A stretch of 64,000 nucleotides of DNA from Mesorhabditis belari (GCA_958450365.1 CAUEEP010000887.1:558001-622000); one strand, 5' to 3'. Numbered from the stretch's first letter, positions 54,216 through 64,000 are shown. Numbers and translations: made by a program. Notes: generated from the sequence alone by a model not told the origin.

Positions 54216-54294
54216 TCGTGATGTAGTGGATAGTGTGGTTGCATACAGAGATTGAGAATTTCATCGTAGTGGGTTCGAATCCCGAACCTCTTGC
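54216..54294 (+). pseudogene. tRNA-like sequence 8
   Basis: Plus strand: A-like TGTAGTGGATAGTGTGG, B box GGTTCGAATCC. Weak acceptor pairing. The only one of the eight on the plus strand. Confidence 0.5.
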
Positions 54295-54447
54295 TTTTTA
54301 TTTTTCACAAATACGTTTTTTACTTTATTTATGCTTGGTTTTCATGTGGTTATTTAGAATCACATCTGGACTCTTTCTTGACACCATTGGCGTATTGTTT
54401 CGAACGAGTAGTAGCAGGATGGACCCAGCCAATAGCCAGAGAAGCTC

Positions 54448-54665
54448 GACCAGGCCAAAGCTAAGCCAAAATCCAGGCCAAAGCTAAGCCAAAATCCAGG
54501 CCAAAGCTAAGCCAAAATCCAGGCCAAAGCTAAGCCAAAATCCAGGCCAAAGCCAGGCCAAAGCCAGGCCAAAGCCAGGCCAAAGCCAGGCCAAAGCCAG
54601 GCCAAAGCCAGGCCAAAGCCAGGCCAAAGCCAGGCCAAAGCCAGGCCAAAGCCAGGCCAAAAGCC
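54448..54665 (+). repeat. Nested 22-bp and 11-bp satellites
   Basis: AAAGCTAAGCCAAAATCCAGGCC is repeated 4-5 times and then gives way to about 12 copies of AAAGCCAGGCC. Confidence 0.93.
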
Positions 54666-54669
54666 AAGC

Positions 54670-55775
54670 ACATCAAAAACCTAGGGATTTTTGTGGGTCT
54701 GACGTGCAGTAGAGCATCAGAAGCAAATCAAGTCAGGATTTTGACGGGAAAAAGAAAGCCTTTGCAATAATTCTCCCAGTTCTGCATATTCGATGAAGAG
54801 ATGAGTGATTGAGGGACATATAAAAATATAAAAATACAATTCGAAAATACAAAAAGCTGGCAATAGAACGTCGAAAAATGAAAGGCATAGGTTTTTAGAT
54901 CAAAATATCTTACAAAATTCTAATATAAAGGATAAGAATTTGAGCAAAAACGATTCAAAAGCTGATGAGCTTTTGAATGGTTTTTGATTACTGAACAAGT
55001 TCGGCAAATGCGTTGAAATGGAGCACTCAGAAATCTGTATGAGATCTGATTGTTGAGGAGTGGAAGAGATCGTTAACGGGAATCCGATCTCGAGATTTCT
55101 TTCTCTGTTTCTTTCTTTCTTCCAATTTTCTCTCTTTTTTGTTCTTTCTCTTGTGATGTCAAGGTCAATTTCTTCGTCTTTTCCTTCTTTTCCTTCTTTC
55201 CTTTAGCTCTTTCCCCTTCAAATGAGCCGCTTCCTCTCTTCAAATGAGCTCGATTCCTCCCCGATTCTCATTTACAAACGGAGATAGACACACTGATTCC
55301 CGAGGATATTTATTATTGGATTTGCGAGATGCGAGATGCGAGATCATTTTAGTGGATAAAGTTTAGAACAGCTTGTTTCCGGTAATCTGGAAGATCAGAC
55401 TGCTTTTCCAGGTTCAGAAACTGGATTCATGAACTGCCCAGTGCAAGTCGTAAACTGGTCAGATCCTAGATCTTGTAAGATTCTAGACTTTTCGAATTTG
55501 CAAGACAAGAAGTTCAAGCGAAAGATCAAAGAGTTAATGGCCACACTTCCAGCTAATGGCCACACAAATAGTGTAAAAATGCGTTCTCTATTAAAAATCA
55601 TTAACATTTCCGTTTTCTAGACAAAAAAAATGATCGTTTCATAACTTTCCGTATTTGCAAGACAAGAAGTTCAAGCGAAAGACCAAAGAGTTAACGGCCA
55701 CACTTCCACAATAGTGTAAAGATGCTTTCTCTATTAAAAATCACTAACATTTCCGTTTTCTAGCGTTTTCTAAAA
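54670..55775. other. No gene recognised
   Basis: AT-rich. A pair of diverged direct repeats (CAAGACAAGAAGTTCAAGCG at 55500 and 55660; GGCCACACTTCCA) marks a local duplication. A short frame at 55429-55620 has no supporting features. Confidence 0.4.
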
Positions 55776-58090
55776 AGCTGCTTAACAGTTTTATTCAGGT
55801 ACTTTTTGGAACTAAAGTAAATTTCGACACAAGGCTAATTTTTAACTTTATTTTATAAGCAGACAGCTTTTTTGTAGATTTTTTTAAGAAAAGCAACTTG
55901 AATAAACGCTTTCCTTACTTTTTTATCTTTAAAAATTGGTGGTTTCTTGTTTCTGGGTTTTTTGACTTGATGTTTTTGCCTTGAAAATCAGTATTTCGGA
56001 AGGGTTTACTCATTTTTTTTGCAATCTGTCATTTTTTTGCAATTGTTGCGATGTTTCTAATAGAAATTTCTTCACAAAATTCATAAAATTAATTTATTCT
56101 TTGGACTAATTATACTAAAAGTTGTTTTGCATCAAAATTATACATTTTAGTGTGCTTATTCTTGAGTGCCGTGGTTGTGATCTCGTTCTGCAACGTTTTG
56201 CAACTTTTGTCGTTGTATTCGCAAGCATTTCGGCGAGGAGAAACAGCAATATTTTTGAGGTAGCTTTTTGAGCTTTAAAAAAAAAGTATTCTTTTAGGCC
56301 TCCCCGCCTCACCGCCTCACCGCCTCCCACCCCCAATTTCATTTGCTTTTCTACGCCGTTATCACGTCCGTTACCAAATGTCGTTTTTGCACTATTTGGA
56401 GGTAAATCTTATAATGATTGAATTTTATTTTTCTGTTTTAGTTTTTTTTCGAAACTGGTTTTGAACGTTACTTTGTCAGAGTGGAGTATTTGGTTGAAGT
56501 GTCAGAGTGGAGTATAAGGTTGTTTCTTTTTCAGATCCTAATGGATCACATTCATGGCAGCGAATGGGTCGTCTTCATCGTAATGATGATTCATTTGCTT
56601 CTAGCTCCCGGGACAAAGGTACTTACATTGATTGCTTGTAGTTAATCGAATAGTTTGGGTAGAAGAGTCGTTCAACAGACAGGCCACCCACGATCTGATC
56701 TACGAGAATTACAACATATCAAACGTAATTTACTTGCTTTATTGTTTTTATGTAAACATTTTAGCGTGACCATAATGACTTTCCTGGTGTCGTTCCGCGG
56801 ACTTTTGTCGGACCCTTTGCTTTAGCCAGCTTTGGATTCCCGTTACGAATCGTGTTTTGGCTTTTCGGTATTCAGAAAATATGGATGCTATTTGCAGGTA
56901 TATTTCGAATTATTTTGCATCAAAAATTATACATTTTAGTGTGCTTATTCTTGGGTGCCGCGGTTGTGATCTCGTTTTGCAACTTTTTTCGTTGTATTCG
57001 CAAGCATTTCGGCGAGGAAACAGCAATATTTTTGAGGTAGCTTTTGAGCTTTAAAAAAAAAGTATTCTTTTAGGGTTATCACCGCCTCCCACCGCCAATT
57101 TCATTTGCTTTTCTACACCGTTATCACGTCTTTTACCAAATGTCGTCTTTGCCCTATTTGGAGGTAAATCTTATAATGATTGAATTTTATTTTCTGTTTT
57201 AGTTCTTTTCATCCTACAGGAGTGGTTCGACGGCCAACACCAAACGGCCGTTTGTTGGGCGACAGCGGTAACATTTTTATTCAGGTACTTTTTGGAACTA
57301 AAGTAAATTTCGACACAATGCTAATGTTTAACTTTAGATGCGAACTGGTGTTGCTTTTCGCTCCAATATTTCTATCTTCCATTCTCACACGACAGCTGCC
57401 ACTCTTTGGGCGAAATGGAGCGCTCTTTGCGGGAGCCACAACTGCATTAAAAGTTTTGGGTTGGTCATTTGCTGATTCACAGTGAAATTGGTTTTAGCAA
57501 TTTCGGTACCGCTCGATTCGCTGCTTTGGGAACGTTGGCTTTGGCCGGAAGGAGAAGTCGGATGGTTCAACATCATTTTAAATCGAAGCCACGAATATGG
57601 AGTATGGTTTATGAAGAGCGAAAAAAAATTGATATTGATACAATTCAATAATTGTTCACTCAAGCTTGAGCTAAGGGATTTAAAAATAGAAAATGGTGTT
57701 AAATACGTAACGTTAATTGTTGAAACTCAGGCCCGTTCGTTTGGCGACAGCGGCCACATTTTTATTCAGGTACTTTTTGGAACTAAAGTAAATTTCGACA
57801 CAAGGCTAATGTTTAACTTTATTTTATAAGCAGACAGCTTTTTTTTCGAAGATTTTTTAAGAAAAACAACTTGAACGAGCGTTTTCCTTACTTTTTTATC
57901 TTTAAACATTGGTGGTTTCTTGTTTCTGGGTTTTTTTTGACTTGAAAATCAATATTCCGAAAGGGTTTACTCATTTTTTTTGCAATCTGTCATTTTTTTG
58001 CAATTGTTGCGATGTTTCTAATAGAAATTTTTTCTCAAAATTCATCAAATTAATTTATTCTTTGGACTAATTATACTAAAAGTACAAATT
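55775..58090 (+). pseudogene. ALG12-like mannosyltransferase pseudogene with internal duplications
   Basis: The recognisable core is GT22-family ALG12, the ER dolichyl-P-Man alpha-1,6-mannosyltransferase of N-glycan assembly. Exon blocks: 56535-56618 (DHIHGSEWVVFIVMMIHLLL), 56659-56724 (VEESFNRQATHDLIYENY), 56765-56897 (RDHNDFPGVVPRTFVGPFAL), 56940-57036 (CIRKHFGEE), 57074-57163 (QFHLLFYT..LPNVVFALFG), 57203-57284 (EWFDGQHQTAVCWAT), 57338-57452 and 57498-57601 ([20 protein letters not shown]). Breaks: the acceptor before VEESFN is GG (56657-56658), there is a one-base frameshift near 57120, and the phase does not match at 57453/57498. The N-terminal exon and everything after HEYG are missing. 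Blocks are repeated out of order: 55780-56115 equals 57730-58090, and 56130-56400 is a worse copy of 56915-57170, including the same frameshift. Confidence 0.78.
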
Positions 58091-58130
58091 GAGATAAATA
58101 GTTTAGCGATTTTTGCGATTTTTGTGATTT

Positions 58131-60690
58131 TTATTTTCCACCACATCCACCACCGCATGAAGGAGCTGGAGAACCTGGAAAAGATATATTTTCTCTAATA
58201 GTAGTGCACCCCGGCGAGTTGATGCCTATTTTACGGTTTCCAATTTTTCCCAGAAGCTCAACACTCAAATCCGCCACCAGATCTCATCATCAGCTACATT
58301 TTCCGACCCCACATCGATCGGTTCTGATAAGCGGTTCTCGAGATTTCGTGGAATTTAGGCAAAGCTTAAGGTGCACTAGTATGCATTAATTTAGGAGCAA
58401 TTTTCATAACCTAGTGGCTTTAACGGGAAATGAGTTTGATAAAGAAGCGCTAAAGGGAATCTGCCAAAGGAACGAACCACTTCTGGACTCTGACCTCGCG
58501 TTAAATTTGAAAAAGGACCGTATTTTCTCTAATAGTAGTGCACCCCGGCGAGTTGATGCCGATTTTACGGTTTCCAATTTTTCCCAGAAGCTCAACCCTC
58601 TAATCCCCCACTAGATCTCATCGTCAGCTACATTTTCCGACCCCACATCAATAGGTTTTCATAAGCGGTTCTCGAGATTTCAAGGAATTTAGGCGACGCT
58701 CAGGGTGCACTACTATTAGAGAAAATACGGTAGTAGATAAAAAAGATGTTAAAATTAAATAATTTTAAATAATTTATATATATTTTGAACAATTCTAGAG
58801 AAGTTTTTAGCTTTGATCTAGTAAATTCTAGACTTGTAACAAAAAATATCTGTCGATTCTCTTTTCCCGTTAGTAATTTAAGGTTTTTCGTGCTTTTCTC
58901 ATCAACAATCCTTCCATTTTGACTTTTTTACCCTAGCTTACCCTAGCTGACCCAACTCTTTGAATACATTTGATCTACCGTAATTCGTAGAACTATTTTG
59001 CCTATCATTCGATGAAGAACAAAATTGCGCATCAAATGAGACCAAAATTAACTAAAAATTTAAAATCCATGCAAAGTTATGAGGTAAAAGGTTAGTCCGG
59101 CCCATAATGGGCTTTTGGCTAATAAATTTCTGTGGATTTTAAGTTAATTAAGTTATTTTGATATCATTCGACACGCAATTTTGTTCTTCATCGAATGATA
59201 GGCAAAATAGTTCTACGAATTACGGTAGATCAAATGTATTCAAAGAGTTGGGTCAGCTAGGGTACGCAAAACCGCACACAGCAAAAGCCACTCAGAAAAA
59301 ACTCGACGAGCTTGGCTGGGAGCTTCTACTTCTACCAACTGATTCACCCGACCTAGCACCCTCAGATTACTATTTGTTTTGATCGTTAAAGCGATTTCTC
59401 TATGGAAAACTTTTCGATGATCATGCACAAGTCAAAAACAAACTTGATTTCTTCTACTTTCTACTTTGTTCTGAAGGACGCTCAGTTTTTTTGAGAATTG
59501 TATCAAGAAAGCGCGCCAAAGATGGCAAGAAGTCATCGATAATAATGGAGAATAATGAAGAAACCTTTTGGCTAATGTTCTTTTTATTGCGTTCTATGAA
59601 ATAAACAATTTTTTGCCTAAAACGATCGTTAACTTGCCAACCAACTTGCCAATAATATTCAATCTTTTAAAGTGCTTATGCTAAGAGCAGGTGCTGGTGG
59701 AATTCTAGAGGTTTGGTGTAGTTGGTGAATCCTATGCATAACATCGATGCTGATCTCGACTCAAAGCAGTTGATGAGAGTTTTAGTGACTCATTGAAGAA
59801 ATTCGGCATCAAGCCGTCGATAGTCCGTTTTTTGCAAGACAACGCAAAACCGCACACAGCAAAAGTCACTTAGAAAAAACTCGACGAGCTTGGCTGGAAA
59901 CTTCTACCAAATGCGCCTTATTCACCCGACCTAGCACCCTCAGATTACCATTTATTTCGATCGTTAAAGCGATTCCTCTATCTCAAAACTTTTCGATGAT
60001 CATGCATAAGTCAAAAACGAACTTGATTCCTACTACTTTCTACTTTGTTCTAAAGGACGCTCATTTTTTTGAGAATTGTATCAAGAAAGCGCGCCAAAGA
60101 TGGCAAGAAATCATCGATAATAATGGAGAATAATGGAGAAACCTCTTGGATTAATGTTCTTTTTATTGCGTTCTATGAAATAAACAAGTTTATGCATAAA
60201 ACGATCGTTTGTAACTTGCCAACCTAATAGTTTGATACTGGCTAGAATCCTGGTTATAGCCATTTTTGCCTACGGTGAGTACCAATCTACGATGAGTACC
60301 AATCTTTTTTAAGTACTAGATAGACTACTGCACTTTACTATGTACTGTAGTCTGTACAACGAACAACTTACAGCTTGGGGCCGGTGGTGGGCATGGTGGT
60401 GGACACGGGGGTGGGCAAGGTGGTGGGCAAGGTGGTGGACACGGGGGTGGGCATGGTGGCGGGCATGGTGGAGGGCATGGTGGGCTGGAAATAAATAGAT
60501 TTTGGGAAAAATAGCTTTACTAGATTGAATTTTACTGTAAATACTATCTATTTTCATCTGATGTTTATCATTCTCCAGACTGTAATCTATTTCTTGAGAC
60601 TTACGGGCATCCACATCCACCACCGCCGAACAAGTTGAAGCAACCCGAGGCGGAGGCGATGAGAGCGACGAAGACGATGAAGAATTTCAT
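58131..60690 (-). CDS. Secreted Gly/Cys/Pro repeat peptide, 80 aa, 3 exons
   Basis: Exons 60690-60605, 60484-60372 and 58174-58131 are in phase (2, then 1) and total 243 nt. Signal peptide MKFFIVFVALIASASG is followed by CFNLFGGGGCGC, then about eight PPPC units (tetrapeptide repeat), then PAPSCSPAPSCGGGCGGK and a stop. Such small Cys/Pro/Gly-rich secreted peptides are common in nematodes and are thought to be cuticle- or epidermis-associated; the role here is an inference. A TTTCAG acceptor lies 10 nt before the ATG, as for trans-splicing. The 2.2-kb second intron holds two MITEs, a LINE fragment, a foldback and two mariner relics, yet the phase across it is kept. A TATA-like GTATATAAGG lies upstream at 61052-61061 on the minus strand. 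Confidence 0.8.
58187..58384 (+). mobile_element. MITE, copy 1
   Basis: TATTTTCTCTAATAGTAGTG at the left and GGTGCACTAGTAT at the right. About 90% the same as copy 2 (58517-58731). Confidence 0.75.
58390..58515 (-). pseudogene. LINE RT 3'-end fragment, second copy
   Basis: Minus strand includes SGSFLWQIPF and SLSNSFPVKATRL, matching 23095-23319. It lies exactly between the two MITE copies and shares both junctions with them. Confidence 0.6.
58517..58731 (+). mobile_element. MITE, copy 2, with complete inverted ends
   Basis: Ends CCGTATTTTCTCTAATAGTA and TACTATTAGAGAAAATACGG are perfect inverted repeats for about 27 bp. No transposase inside. A third, one-ended copy is at 27408-27500. Confidence 0.85.
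58939..59264. mobile_element. Foldback element 3, inside a mariner relic
   Basis: Arms of about 105 bp (TACCCTAGCTGACCCAACTC ... ATTCGATGAAGAACAAAATT) pair. Loop about 110 bp. The right arm ends directly at a mariner transposase sequence (GCAAAACCGCACACAGCA) that in copy 59730-60230 is preceded by TTGCAAGACAAC, so the foldback sits in or replaced the upstream part of that copy. Confidence 0.8.
59264..59640 (+). pseudogene. mariner transposase C-terminal relic, copy 1
   Basis: Reads KPHTAKATQKKLDELGWELL, then TDSPDLAPSDYYLF (catalytic Asp in SDYYLF). A stop follows directly, and the frame resumes as RSLKRFLYGKLFDD and later ARQRWQEVIDNNGE. Its 3' end has an AACTTGCCAACC terminal repeat. Confidence 0.8.
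59730..60232 (+). pseudogene. mariner transposase C-terminal relic, copy 2
   Basis: More complete at its 5' side: FGIKPSIVRFLQDNAKPHTA, then a stop, then KLDELGWKLLPNAPYSPDLA and PSDYHLF. The 3' terminus AACTTGCCAACCTAATAG is the mariner CTATTAGGTTGGCAAGTT end. The first catalytic Asp and HTH are missing. Tandem to copy 1. Confidence 0.82.
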
Positions 60691-61049
60691 TTTCTGATGG
60701 CTGAAAGGTTTTAAAGCTTCTAGAATTCGAATCTTTCCTTTCATTTTGAATAATTAATCAAACGACTATAGAAAAAAGTTTAGAAAGTTAGAAAGTGAAT
60801 TAGAAAGTTCACTGGTTATTGTAAGATGAGATTTCTATAGGAAAATTGGCATTTCAAGCTAACCTTTGCTTACTATGAGACTATAGAAAGTACCGTAATC
60901 AAAAGTGAATCCTTAACCCCATTAAAGTCGCTAGTTATTCCTCGATATTTTCAAGACAAACCTGGAATTACTGGAGAACAGTTGTTGAGAACAAGACTGG
61001 AGAACAAGAAGCTGATTGAGCGATGATGTCCATCATTCCCCCAGTAATC

Positions 61050-61080
61050 CTTATATACCCATAATCAAAGGATAAGATCT
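61050..61080 (-). promoter_or_regulatory. TATA-like box and GATA-like site upstream of the Cys/Pro peptide gene
   Basis: On the minus strand AGATCTTATCCTTTG precedes GGGTATATAAGG. The TATA lies about 370 bp before the ATG, so an upstream untranslated exon would be needed. Tentative. Confidence 0.25.
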
Positions 61081-61084
61081 TCTC

Positions 61085-61168
61085 ATTTAACCTTTTCTCT
61101 TTCTCTTTCCCTTTCCCTTTCCCTTTCCCTTTCCCTTTTCCTTTCTCTTTCCCTTTCCCTCTTCCCAT
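61085..61168 (+). repeat. (CCCTTT)n hexamer repeat
   Basis: About 12 copies of CTTTCC/CCCTTT. The KGKGKE frame is an artefact. Confidence 0.92.
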
Positions 61169-61169
61169 T

Positions 61170-62030
61170 TCCTTTGAACTTCTCATAAATTCTCAATTCT
61201 TGATTATTACAGGGTTATCCAAAAAAGAGGGATGAAATTAAATGAATTAAGAGAATTTTTGACTGTTTTGTTATTGTTTTCTTTTTTTTTCTTTTCCCAT
61301 TTTTCACTTTATCGTCACACTTTATCAATTTTCATCGAAACACTCTTTCACCTCAGAGCAAGGTGCAGAGTGTCAGCTTTAGTCCAAAAAACGAACGTTT
61401 TGTTGCTCTCTCTCTCTCAATCTTGCAAGCTTTGACTAGACTCAGGTCTAGAAATAGTTAGATCAATAATTAAAAGCTATCAACAATGAAAAGCAATCAA
61501 TAATTAAAAGCAATCAATAATTAAATCAATAAGCAAAAAATAATTTGGTGGATCGAAAAATGGGCGACTTTTTAGTGTTCTAGTTTCTAGTGGCCACAAT
61601 GTCTTCCCGGATTTCTAGAGCTATTGCATCAACTCATTCACCCTGATTCTTTCTCCAATTTTCTAAGTCTAGTCTCATGCCATTTTCCCTTTGATTTCGA
61701 TAAGGATACAACGTAAATGTCTAGCAAAAGCTAGGGAAAAATCAAAATTTAGGAAACACTTTTGAAAGAAAATGCTGAACAAAATGCTGAACAAAATACG
61801 GATTTTGTCTAGAAAATGCATTCAAGCGATCACCAAGCGAAATTGATTATTTTCACGAATTGTTTTCTAGAATTTAAACGAAACAAAACCCTTTTGTACA
61901 AAAATATTATTTGCGTGCTTGGTACTCTTCACTCAAGACGCGTTATTTCTTGTTTCGAGATATCTGATCTCACGAACTAAGACATTTTATTCAATAGCCG
62001 ACTGACTCGGAATTTTTGGGCGATAGAAGT
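61170..62030. other. No gene recognised; one half of a direct repeat
   Basis: 61836-61882 (CAAGCGAAATTGATTATTTTC, then GAATTGTTTTCTAGAATTTA) is repeated at 62593-62640. The 750 bp between could be an inserted element with direct ends. No coding signal. Confidence 0.4.
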
Positions 62031-62031
62031 G

Positions 62032-62268
62032 AGAATTCTAAATTCGGTTCCTATCTCTCTAAATTCGGCTCCTATCTTTCCAAATTCGGTTCCTATCTCT
62101 CTAAATTCGGCTCCTATCTCTCTAAATTCGGTTCCTTATTTCTCTAAATTCGGTTCCTAGCTCTCTAAATTCGGTTCTTATCTCTCCAAATTCGGTTCCT
62201 ATCTCTCCAAATTCGGTTCCTTATTTCTCTAAATTCGGTTCCTTATTTCTCTAAATTCGGTTCTTGAA
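62032..62268 (+). repeat. 20-21 bp satellite TAAATTCGGTTCCTATCTCTC
   Basis: About 11 copies with CCAAATTCGG and CTTATTTCTC variants. Confidence 0.93.
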
Positions 62269-62269
62269 C

Positions 62270-63140
62270 TTGAGCAATTTTCACACAAAATCGACAATTG
62301 AATTAAAAGCGACGATAAAAACAGAAACAATTTCGTCTTAATTAGGACACAACTTTCGCACGATGAAAGGAATACAGAAAAAAGTAAAAACAAGCATCAA
62401 CATCAACATAAACATAAAATGAACAACATTTGCCTGATATAGGCTTTAACACAAGATATTCAGCTAACAAGCTACAAAACAATAAATGATTTGGGGCGCG
62501 AAATAGAATGAAGGCGCACGGATTTCCGCAATACTTTTCCAATTTTTAGGCTGTCAGAGTTAGGTAACTTTTTGGTGGCTATTCGCCACACCAAGCGAAA
62601 TTGATTTTTTTCACCAATTGTTTTCTAGAATTTAAACGAATCTTTTCTCGTGGACGCAAATCAGTGTTTTTTTTCTTGCGTTAATGGTACTGTGTCCCCC
62701 AAGAAACTCAATCGAAACCCAAGGAACTCATTTTTCTTTTCCATTCAGCATTTCCTTTAAAAAAGACTTAAGCATAGTTTTGTCTATAAAAATCGTTCTA
62801 AAAAATTCGATCAACGGGAGGAAAGCTGAGTAAATATTGAAAAGATTTCATGTTTCAAAGTAGCATGGAATGACTGAATTTCATTTTGAGAAGAGAAAAA
62901 GTCATCAGTTTGCATATATAAGAGTACAAAAACTATTGAAACAAGAGGAGGAAAGTGAGATTTTTGCAAGTTTATAAGTTAGCTAGCTTATCCGGCAAGG
63001 CTTTATGTCTAAAAACCTGCACTTGCTTGTTGTTAGATTTTTGACTTATAGAAATAAGTGTCCGGAATGGGTTTGCCCCAGATTTTTGTGAGAGAATAAG
63101 ATGAAAGAAAGGGCTTTTTGTGAAAGAATAAGGTCACATT
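62270..63140. other. No gene recognised
   Basis: AT-rich. Contains the second half of the direct repeat (62593-62640). Nothing else identified. Confidence 0.4.
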
Positions 63141-63221
63141 GTTGTGGCACCCGGTTACAGTATCGGATTGTACAGGATTCCGGAGACTAAAGAAGTTGAG
63201 GGTTTAAAGACCCGTTTAAAG

Positions 63222-63420
63222 GCCTGGCAATACAGGCCTGGCAATACAGGCCTGGCAATATGGGCCTGGCAATATGGGCCTGGCAATACGGGCCTGGCAA
63301 TACGGGCTTGGCAATACAGGCCTGGCAATACGGGCTTGGCAATATGGGCTTGGCAATATGGGCTTGGCAATATGGGCTTGGCAATATGGGCTTGGCAATA
63401 TGGGCTTGGCAATACGGGCC
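63222..63420 (+). repeat. 14-bp satellite GGCYTGGCAATAYR
   Basis: About 14 copies, with a gradient: GGCCTGGCAATACA at the left, GG(C/T)CTGGCAATATG in the middle, GGCTTGGCAATATG at the right. Frames in all phases are artefacts. Confidence 0.95.
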
Positions 63421-63429
63421 ACCCTTGAG

Positions 63430-63830
63430 AACGCTTGGCGAGAAGGTAGGGCGTGTCCCGCTCGTCTCAAGCTTTCAGAAGAGCTTTCTTCAAAGAATCA
63501 ACTTTTGGATGGGGTTTTGAGCATGCTTTTGCTTCTAATACACTCCATACAGAATAATCTAGAGGGTCGAGGTCTGGACTTGATGGTGGCTACAGGTTAA
63601 AATCGATGAAATCGGGGAAATTCTGCTTGCAACAATCTTGAACGATGCGAGATTTGTCTACGGATCCCTTTTGGCTTTTGGAAATTTATAAGCTTTTATT
63701 CCAAGACGATTTTTGACAATACGGCCAATAGAAGTTCGAGAAATTCCCATATTCTTTGCCATCCTGGCCTGCGAACAAGTGGCTTTCAAGCGTAGCTGAT
63801 CTCGAACCGATTCTCGAACCTCGAAAAAAA
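63430..63830 (-). pseudogene. maT/Tc1-like transposase, internally deleted
   Basis: Minus strand from 63790: ATCSQARMAKNMGISRTSIG then RIVKNRLGIKAYKFPKAKRD (HTH region). A gap follows, then SPDLDPLDYSVWSVLEAKAC and DSLKKALLKA (third catalytic Asp block). The region with the first two catalytic Asp residues is deleted. The 14-bp satellite at 63222-63420 begins directly beyond its 3' end. Confidence 0.78.
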
Positions 63831-64000
63831 ATAGCCCTGAATTTCAGCTGATCTAGCTTTACGGTAGGTATTTAAACGTAATAGCTTTTAAAAAACTAAA
63901 TCGGATTCAGAAACATTTTTCTACTCGACTTTGACTGGCATCAAAGTTTCAATTCTCCAAAAAAAAGCCATTGCTCTCATCAAAAAGAGTCCAAATCGAT

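Noticed and set aside
60309..60623. His-rich frame (HHAHHLAH) on the minus strand
   Set aside because: It is an alternative frame of the PPPC exon at 60372-60484; the PPPC frame joins in phase to a signal-peptide exon and a terminal exon.
61232..61435. Signal-peptide-like frame MKLNELREFLTVLLLFSFFF
   Set aside because: Poly-T derived hydrophobic run with no donor, no downstream exon and no domain.

Overview
The window looks like nuclear DNA of a free-living nematode, most likely of the rhabditid type. The evidence is a spliced cuticle collagen, a serpentine chemoreceptor, ET-module (Cys-rich) proteins, a C-type lectin, a thrombospondin-type-1 plus C6-domain secreted protein, GT-AG introns with TTTCAG-like acceptors, and many mariner/Tc1-type relics. 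There is no bacterial operon structure, and most long open frames are artefacts of short tandem repeats. Species cannot be fixed from sequence alone.

The genes are mostly multi-exon with exons of 30-150 nt, so they show up only when splice sites and phases are followed. I assembled five models whose splice phases close exactly: a 9-exon 7TM chemoreceptor (4253-9487 +, 339 aa), a 9-exon cuticle collagen (14065-17233 -, 348 aa), a 14-exon secreted TSP1/C6 protein (34918-41227 +, 361 aa), a 3-exon single-pass membrane microprotein (44974-46555 -, 68 aa), and a 3-exon secreted Cys/Pro repeat peptide (58131-60690 -, 80 aa). Partial or damaged loci are two ET-module exon sets (19728-19927 and 20699-21047, -), a C-type lectin (29993-33275 +) with an apparently lost splice acceptor, and a rearranged ALG12-like mannosyltransferase pseudogene (55775-58090 +). 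Several orphan exons and ORFs are listed at low confidence.

The rest is repeat. Around fifty minisatellites occupy introns and intergenic space: 5-20 bp units, several of exactly 14 bp, and some of about 60, 144 and 200 bp. There are mariner and DD37D-like (maT-type) transposase relics, MITEs with terminal inverted repeats, long foldback elements, a LINE 3' end, and eight tRNA-like sequences with A and B boxes but poor cloverleaves. Introns of the intact genes host these elements, so genes with about 200-1,100 nt of coding sequence spread over 1.6-6.3 kb.

Layout: 1-3400 mariner copies and a TATA-containing local repeat; 3600-9490 chemoreceptor preceded by an array of splice-acceptor-like 14-mers; 9500-13960 repeats; 14065-17233 collagen; 17600-19500 repeats; 19728-21047 ET-module exons; 21400-29500 repeats with LINE and tRNA-like relics; 29993-33275 lectin; 33880-34180 transposase relic; 34543-41227 a divergent ORF and the TSP1/C6 gene; 41460-44610 a large mariner-cored palindrome with a 54-copy 14-bp satellite; 44974-46555 membrane microprotein; 46600-55400 repeats and orphan exons; 55775-58090 ALG12-like pseudogene; 58131-60690 Cys/Pro peptide with four or more elements in its intron; 61000-64000 repeats and a maT-type relic. 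The genes do not form a pathway; several encode secreted, cuticular or sensory products.
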